Assembly: GCA_024277475.1 (NCBI GenBank)
Contig: JAJRVC010000533.1
Span: forward strand, 1 to 10,711
Length of the DNA: 10,711 bases
DNA from: Deltaproteobacteria bacterium
Lineage (GTDB): Bacteria; Desulfobacterota; Desulfobacteria; Desulfobacterales; JAFDCJ01
Direction of reading: 5' to 3'
Each line of letters starts with the position of its first letter. Position 1 is the first letter of the stretch. The notes beneath the pieces were generated by a model. The model had not been told where the DNA came from. It did not search any database and saw only the letters and a program-made list of their open reading frames with translations. A program made the position numbers and the translations under genes. This document shows, piece by piece, positions 7,202 to 10,711 of the stretch.

Positions 7202-7443
7202 TATTTACCCTTGAGCTTCATTTGTTTCTTGTGATTATCAATAACCACGAGAAGAGCATTCATCCTAGTGGACAGCTTCTCTCGGAATTTTAACTGCTGT
7301 TTCACTTCTTCGTCAATGTCTCTTATCCGCCGCCGCATATCCTCAACGGTATATGTGCGTTCAACTGTTTCTGTTATTGTCTCGGTGATGAGGCTTTTTT
7401 CCTCGTCGTTTTCTCTGAATTTCTTTATTTTGTATTCAGCCAT
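7201..7443 (-). CDS. Small charged coiled-coil protein of unknown function
   Basis: 80 aa from the ATG at 7443 (MAEYKIKKFRENDEEK). A TTG at 7449 would add two residues. An AGGA overlapping the end of the fibre-like gene is 10 bases from the ATG and 4 from the TTG, so the start is not settled. Residues 1-35 are Glu/Thr-rich (LITETITETVERTYTVEDM). Residues about 36-76 are a strongly predicted helix or coiled coil (RRRIRDIDEEVKQQLKFREKL), and the C-terminus is basic (KKQMKLKGK). There is no cysteine, signal peptide or membrane segment. Its stop overlaps the radical SAM start by one base, so the two are probably made together. It could be a virion assembly factor, a partner or substrate of the radical SAM enzyme, or a short stand-in for an internal-protein chaperone. 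I do not recognise the family. Confidence 0.7.
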   Translation of the reverse strand: MAEYKIKKFRENDEEKSLITETITETVERTYTVEDMRRRIRDIDEEVKQQLKFREKLSTRMNALLVVIDNHKKQMKLKGK

Positions 7444-7450
7444 TTTCAAA

Positions 7451-8905
7451 TCATCCTGTTGCTATGGTTACCCAACTGTATGTATCTGCAGCTGATTTGA
7501 GACAAACTTCTGTGGTATCAGCGACACCAGCTCCACCCTGCGTTATCCACATCATTCCACGATACGCTGCTCCTGCTGCCGGCCTAGCTGAAGTAGTGGT
7601 TAGCTGCAAGCCACCAGAGTCAAGCTCGACATCACCCCGGAGCAGAGTTTTTGTAATGCTCGAATTCCCGAGCGTTACAGAATTAGAGCCCTGCCCTGTT
7701 GCAGCATATCCTATAACTATTTGATTCGTCTCGCTGTTTGCCGATGGATACGCATTTCGTCCTATAAAAATAGAGTTACTACAGGTATCATTTGCCGTGG
7801 AGCCATCTGAAATATACCGACCCGCGTAGAACCCGATAGCAGTATTGTTATCTCCGGTCACATTAGAATAAAGTGACTGCCGACCGATAGAAGTGTTACT
7901 CTCACCACCATTACACCGACGTTGACTTTCCTGGCCTATGGCGACGTTTGACTGATCTGACAAACTGGCGGCAAGTGATCCCTGCCCAATGGCAACATTA
8001 TTGCTTCTGTTAACTACTTTCAGGGCCGAGTGCCCGATTGCAACATTTCCAGAACCCGTCACATTATCGCTGAGCGCATATCCTCCGATAGCAACATTGT
8101 TATCTCCGGTCGTAAGCAGTTCAAGAGAAACATACCCGATAGCGACATTACCGCCGCCCTCGGTATTGGAGTTCATCGAATTATAACCGATACAACAATT
8201 CGATTTACCTATTATATTTGCCTGAAACGTTGAGTCACCAATTGCCACATTATAGCTTGCATCATCGCTCGAAGTAGCAGTTGCTCCCATGGTCAGGTTT
8301 CCGCTGCCGAGACCGAGGAATATATTCTTTCCTTTTGTGATTACTGTGCCGTTATCGCCATAGTTGAAATCATGAATAAACCTGTCGGTTCCCTTTTTTA
8401 TCAGACCAAGCTGATTTGAATTTGTCGTGCTTGTAAGTGAAATGTCTTTTGTGATATTGAGCTCATCAAGTGTGGCCGGGTCTGGGATAGAAAGCGTTAC
8501 TGTTCCATCGCCATTATCAGTAACTGTTATCTCTCCTGTTGTCCCGGCTATCCTGTTAGAAAAGTAGGAAGCAGACATTGACAATGTTATTGTCCCATCA
8601 CCATCGTCAGCGACCGTGATCTCATTTACTGTCCCGGCCACTCCCCCATACAAAAAAGCGTCAGAAACTTCGAGGTTTGTGTTTCCTGCCGTTCCTGACG
8701 GGTTTGTAAGTGTTATAGTTGAGCCGGATGAAGTGAATGTCCTGGAAAAAGTTGTGCCGCCGTTATTGACTAAATAACCGTCTGTTGCAACAGCTGATTG
8801 AAAAGAAAATTTTGCAATCTTGTTGAACCACGACTCCCATGCAGCGGTCATCTTTCCGCTGATCAAAAGCTGCTCTCTAAGTGGAGGGGGTTGAACAGAA
8901 CTCAT
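7451..8905 (-). CDS. Tail fibre/needle-like protein with NVAIG beta-repeats
   Basis: 484 aa. The ATG at 8905 overlaps the gp10 stop (TGATG), with GGGGG 8 bases upstream. Residues 1-35 (PPPLREQLL, AAWESWFNKIAKF) look like a short phage attachment segment. Residues 91-110 and 121-140 are two copies of a GT..EITV.D.GDGT.TLS unit. Residues 219-413 contain twelve NVAIG-type repeats (NVAIG, NTAIG, SIFIG, QIVIG and others) spaced about 14-25 residues, followed by SITKTLLRGDV. Such repeats are known from trimeric beta-solenoid stalks in phage fibres and YadA-like adhesin heads. Residues 440-484 (RPAAGAAYRGMMWITQGGAG, ending YSWVTIATG) are a terminal domain also seen in phage fibres. There is no peptidase S74 chaperone. 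In P22 the gene after gp10 encodes the gp26 tail needle, so this may be the plug or a central fibre; a side fibre is the alternative. Confidence 0.78.
   Translation of the reverse strand: MSSVQPPPLREQLLISGKMTAAWESWFNKIAKFSFQSAVATDGYLVNNGGTTFSRTFTSSGSTITLTNPSGTAGNTNLEVSDAFLYGGVAGTVNEITVADDGDGTITLSMSASYFSNRIAGTTGEITVTDNGDGTVTLSIPDPATLDELNITKDISLTSTTNSNQLGLIKKGTDRFIHDFNYGDNGTVITKGKNIFLGLGSGNLTMGATATSSDDASYNVAIGDSTFQANIIGKSNCCIGYNSMNSNTEGGGNVAIGYVSLELLTTGDNNVAIGGYALSDNVTGSGNVAIGHSALKVVNRSNNVAIGQGSLAASLSDQSNVAIGQESQRRCNGGESNTSIGRQSLYSNVTGDNNTAIGFYAGRYISDGSTANDTCSNSIFIGRNAYPSANSETNQIVIGYAATGQGSNSVTLGNSSITKTLLRGDVELDSGGLQLTTTSARPAAGAAYRGMMWITQGGAGVADTTEVCLKSAADTYSWVTIATG
7667..8251 (-). repeat. Array of twelve degenerate NVAIG-type repeats
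   Basis: This region encodes residues 219-413 of the fibre-like protein. A hydrophobic-Gly core (N-V-A-I-G and variants such as NCCIG, NTSIG, SIFIG and SVTLG) recurs twelve times. Some units remain very close at the DNA level: the 27-base stretches at 7833-7859 and 8085-8111 differ at only two positions. This indicates growth by duplication or recombination between units. Confidence 0.8.
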
Positions 8906-9456
8906 CAGTTACGCCCCCGAACCATGCCGATATATGCACCTGCGATAACCACCTTAAAATCATCACTGATCATAAGCTTAAACACTCTGTTTCTTGCGCT
9001 CCCGAGGTTGTGCCAGACAAGCCATGTCCGGTATTCTCCAATATTCCCTGCCCGTCGCCACAGCTCATTGCCCCACGTCTTTCCGCCGTCGTTTGACCAT
9101 TGCAGCATTGCCGCCAGACTGTTGATAAGCGACCCGGTACCTGGCTCGAAATCAATCTCCAGTGATCTAAAAAAGATCCTGGTATTTTCTGAAGAAATTA
9201 TCGGGAACGTGCGCTCGCGGATTATCGGCTCACCTCCGTCAGTATAAGTGTCAATGTCAAGGTAATAGAGCATTCCGTTGTCATAATCGCCTACAATATG
9301 TTTTTCTCCGTCCCACGCGTAACAGTTGGCTCGGTGACGGCCGACAGAACCGGTATATGACGATCCGAGAAAAGAAGAGCGTTCATGCCACATTCCGTTC
9401 GACACGTCAAAGACCCATGTTTTCCCGGCTGAAGGAAACGTGATTTGATACATCAC
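8905..9456 (-). CDS. gp10-like tail hub protein, C-terminal fragment
   Basis: This is the longest piece of the C-terminal half that has a start codon (GTG at 9456, followed at once by ATG at 9453), 183 aa. It carries the conserved C-terminal blocks: WDGEKHIVGDYDNGMLYYLD, RERTFPI, LQWSNDGGKTWG and EYRTWLVWHNLGSARNRVFKL. The 80 codons between the TAA and this start (9457-9696) are also open and conserved in type (FPFERIGG, NTLFWLDNRGF, RANGYTPVIISTRNIEY) but contain no ATG, GTG or TTG. No convincing ribosome site precedes the GTG. Independent expression is therefore doubtful, and the stretch is best read as the remainder of the interrupted gene. Confidence 0.45.
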   Translation of the reverse strand: MMYQITFPSAGKTWVFDVSNGMWHERSSFLGSSYTGSVGRHRANCYAWDGEKHIVGDYDNGMLYYLDIDTYTDGGEPIIRERTFPIISSENTRIFFRSLEIDFEPGTGSLINSLAAMLQWSNDGGKTWGNELWRRAGNIGEYRTWLVWHNLGSARNRVFKLMISDDFKVVIAGAYIGMVRGRN

Positions 9457-9696
9457 ATGCCCGTCAAAATCATAGCAGAATGCAACGGCATCACTCGTTT
9501 TTGAATATTTTGAAAACTGGTACTCTATGTTTCTTGTTGAGATAATTACCGGCGTGTATCCGTTGGCCCTGACAATGAAACCCCTGTTGTCGAGCCAGAA
9601 AAGAGTGTTGTCTCCCTGGGAAACAGAATGTTTTGCGCCGCACCCTATTTCCTGGGTTGATCCGCCTATTCTCTCAAATGGAAAATCTGCGTTTCC

Positions 9697-10314
9697 TTAA
9701 TTATAGAAAACTTCAGTTGTTTTCTCGCCGAAGATCCACAACTCTCTGTGGTCTGAAATGAGCGTTACCGCCTCGTCAGGACTTGATTCTGCTGATCCGA
9801 AGTCCAACGCATCCCATGCGGTGCCGTCATAGAGTGCTGAGATGTAGAACTCGTCTGAATCGGCCTTGCTGACGATGAAATAACCGTCCTGATAGGTGAG
9901 CGCAGACGGGATTGGAAAGTCTGCATCTGATATTTGTGCGAAAGTTCCGCCGCCGATGGAGTAGATATATCCAAGCTCTCCGTCAACTATCATCACCTGC
10001 ACCCCGTTTTCCTCCATGGTCACCGGGTTACTGGTTGTTGAAGAGAGTGTCCCCAGCAGTGAATAACTGGTCCCGTCGAATGATAGAAAATTGTTGCCTG
10101 TTACAACGTATGTAGTTCCGCTGGCCCTGATTATCCCGCGAACCGGAGAATTTGCATAAGCTGACTTTGAGATAAGCCCAGGGGTACCAATCAGGTTAAT
10201 TACGTTTTTCCCTCCGGTCTTGTCCACGACCGGGAACAGATTTACGCAGGTTTGTGGATTTATATAATCCGATCGCCCCTCATATGCCCCGCCTACGAAA
10301 CCCTTTAGAATCAT
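9697..10314 (-). CDS. gp10-like tail hub protein, N-terminal fragment before the in-frame TAA
   Basis: This is the 205-aa product that would be made if the TAA at 9697-9699 is real and not read through. It contains the conserved opening (MILKGFVGGAYEGRSDY, CVNLFP), the beta-propeller-like repeats (VRGIIRASGTTYVVTGNNF, GVQVMIVDGELGYIYS, YQDGYFIV) and AWDALDFGSAESSPDEAVTL, and it stops at EVFYN in the middle of a conserved motif. It would lack more than half of the hub protein, so normal function as a fragment is unlikely. The AGGA before the ATG is only about 2 bases away, so translation probably depends on coupling with the upstream gene. Confidence 0.7.
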   Translation of the reverse strand: MILKGFVGGAYEGRSDYINPQTCVNLFPVVDKTGGKNVINLIGTPGLISKSAYANSPVRGIIRASGTTYVVTGNNFLSFDGTSYSLLGTLSSTTSNPVTMEENGVQVMIVDGELGYIYSIGGGTFAQISDADFPIPSALTYQDGYFIVSKADSDEFYISALYDGTAWDALDFGSAESSPDEAVTLISDHRELWIFGEKTTEVFYN

Positions 10315-10711
10315 TATCCTGTCTTTATGTTGTATGAGGACCGACCAACCGGAAGGCCGAGGTCAACAACAGGCACCATCTGTGCCGCTGTATTTTTTGA
10401 AATTACCGGGTTGATTGCCGCCGAAGCCAATGCAGCAACATCAGGATTCACCGGCAGGCCGTATTCTGGAAAAAGTTCGACTGCCAATGTCCACTTAATC
10501 ATGGCATCATATTCAGGAGGGAATGAAATGTCATCGGTGAGCGCATCAGGATTTGTCAACGGTTGCAGCATTGTTACCGAGATTATTTCAGCCGTATCCG
10601 GAACCGGCCAGAGTGTAATCGTGCCGGTGTCCATGGTCTGATTGTACCAGTAGACAAAAGGCCGACCGGTAGAATCCTTATCGGTTATCGCCTGATATTC
10701 GCTGTTTGAAA
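10314..10711 (-). CDS. P22 gp4-like head-completion/tail accessory protein, partial (5' end outside window)
   Basis: The frame is open from the right edge (first full codon at 10709) to TAA at 10314, with 131 residues visible. The first in-window ATG (10634) is internal, because the sequence upstream of it (SEYQAITDKDSTGRPFVYWYNQT) is plainly coding. The visible part reads TGTITLWPVPDTAE, then DDISFPPEYDAMIKWTLAVELFPEYG, ending PVVDLGLPVGRSSYNIKTG. The pattern WPVPD...FPPEYD..I...LA.EL.PEYG is common in podovirus proteins annotated as gp4-like head-to-tail adaptors. In P22, gp4 binds beneath the portal and recruits gp10, and here the next gene is gp10-like, overlapping by one base. The functional call rests on this pattern plus position. 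The full length cannot be judged. Confidence 0.68.
   Translation of the reverse strand, partial: SNSEYQAITDKDSTGRPFVYWYNQTMDTGTITLWPVPDTAEIISVTMLQPLTNPDALTDDISFPPEYDAMIKWTLAVELFPEYGLPVNPDVAALASAAINPVISKNTAAQMVPVVDLGLPVGRSSYNIKTG

Larger units (their letters stand above)
8905..10314 (-). pseudogene. P22 gp10-like packaged-DNA stabilisation protein (tail hub), interrupted by one in-frame stop
   Basis: The ATG at 10314 overlaps the gp4-like stop (TAATG), and the reading frame continues in register to TGA at 8905: 470 codons including the end, against 472 aa for P22 gp10. The frame is open throughout except for TAA at 9697-9699 (codon 206). The protein reads smoothly across it: LWIFGEKTTEVFYN-stop-GNADFPFERIGG, where homologues typically have Ser or Thr (TEVWYNSG..FPFERIG). 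A single TCA-to-TAA change would explain it. The start (GGAYEGRSDYINPQTCVNLFP), the GTPGL motif and the end (LQWSNDGGKTWG, GEYRTWLVWHNLGSARNRVFKL) fit the phage-stabilisation family, which closes the portal vertex and joins gp4 to the needle. Possibilities are a true null mutation in a decaying prophage, a base-call error, or readthrough. The family call is firm; the functional state is open. Confidence 0.82.

Noticed and set aside
7201..7443. Classical RiPP precursor peptide (sactipeptide type) for the radical SAM enzyme
   Set aside because: The protein has no cysteines and no leader/core layout, and there is no peptidase or exporter nearby. A partner or assembly role is at least as likely, so only the coupling is reported.
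9697..9699. Reassigned genetic code with TAA read as an amino acid
   Set aside because: TAA terminates several other genes here (10314, 7201, 5199, 3804 and 650) exactly where the next gene starts, and TGA and TAG are also used as stops. A local event is the simpler explanation.

Overview
The window is a compact, single-direction block of virion genes from a short-tailed (podovirus-like) phage or prophage. All genes lie on the minus strand, so the transcriptional order runs from position 10711 down to 1. Neighbouring genes touch or overlap, often as TAATG or TGATG stop/start junctions, and no gap reaches 300 bases. I see no RNA genes, CRISPR, insertion sequences, attachment sites or convincing terminators. 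The gene order is that of the P22 morphogenetic region, which implies a Gram-negative host. The host taxon cannot be read from the window, and neither can whether this is a free phage or a prophage. TAA, TGA and TAG are all used as normal stops, so the standard bacterial code applies.

In transcriptional order: (1) the end of a gp4-like head-completion/tail-accessory protein (10314-10711, start outside the window); (2) a gp10-like packaged-DNA stabilisation (tail hub) protein (8905-10314), whose frame is open end to end except for one in-frame TAA at codon 206; (3) a 484-aa fibre-like protein with twelve NVAIG-type repeats, in the slot where P22 has its gp26 tail needle; (4) a small charged coiled-coil protein; (5) a radical SAM enzyme of 345 aa with intact CX3CX2C and GGE motifs, at about the place of P22 gene 14; (6-8) three genes matching the P22 ejection set by order and size: a gp7-like Ala/Gly-rich protein (324 aa), a gp20-like protein (461 aa) and a gp16-like protein (535 aa); (9) a 512-aa tail fibre/spike; (10) the first 209 codons of a second tailspike (1-628), running off the left edge. 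The last two share a closely related N-terminal particle-binding domain.

The DNA-filled head would be closed by the gp4- and gp10-like proteins and the fibre/needle-like protein. The three internal proteins would be ejected into the host to help DNA entry, and the two spikes would provide receptor recognition or surface-polysaccharide cleavage. The outlier is the radical SAM enzyme with its translationally coupled small partner. A CxxC...CxxHG module precedes its radical SAM core, as in the tetraether-lipid-synthase/MJ0619-type radical SAM proteins. Its place inside a structural operon, overlapping the start of an ejection-protein gene, suggests it modifies a virion component or something delivered with the DNA. 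That is inference. This gene pair is the best candidate in the window for an undescribed system.
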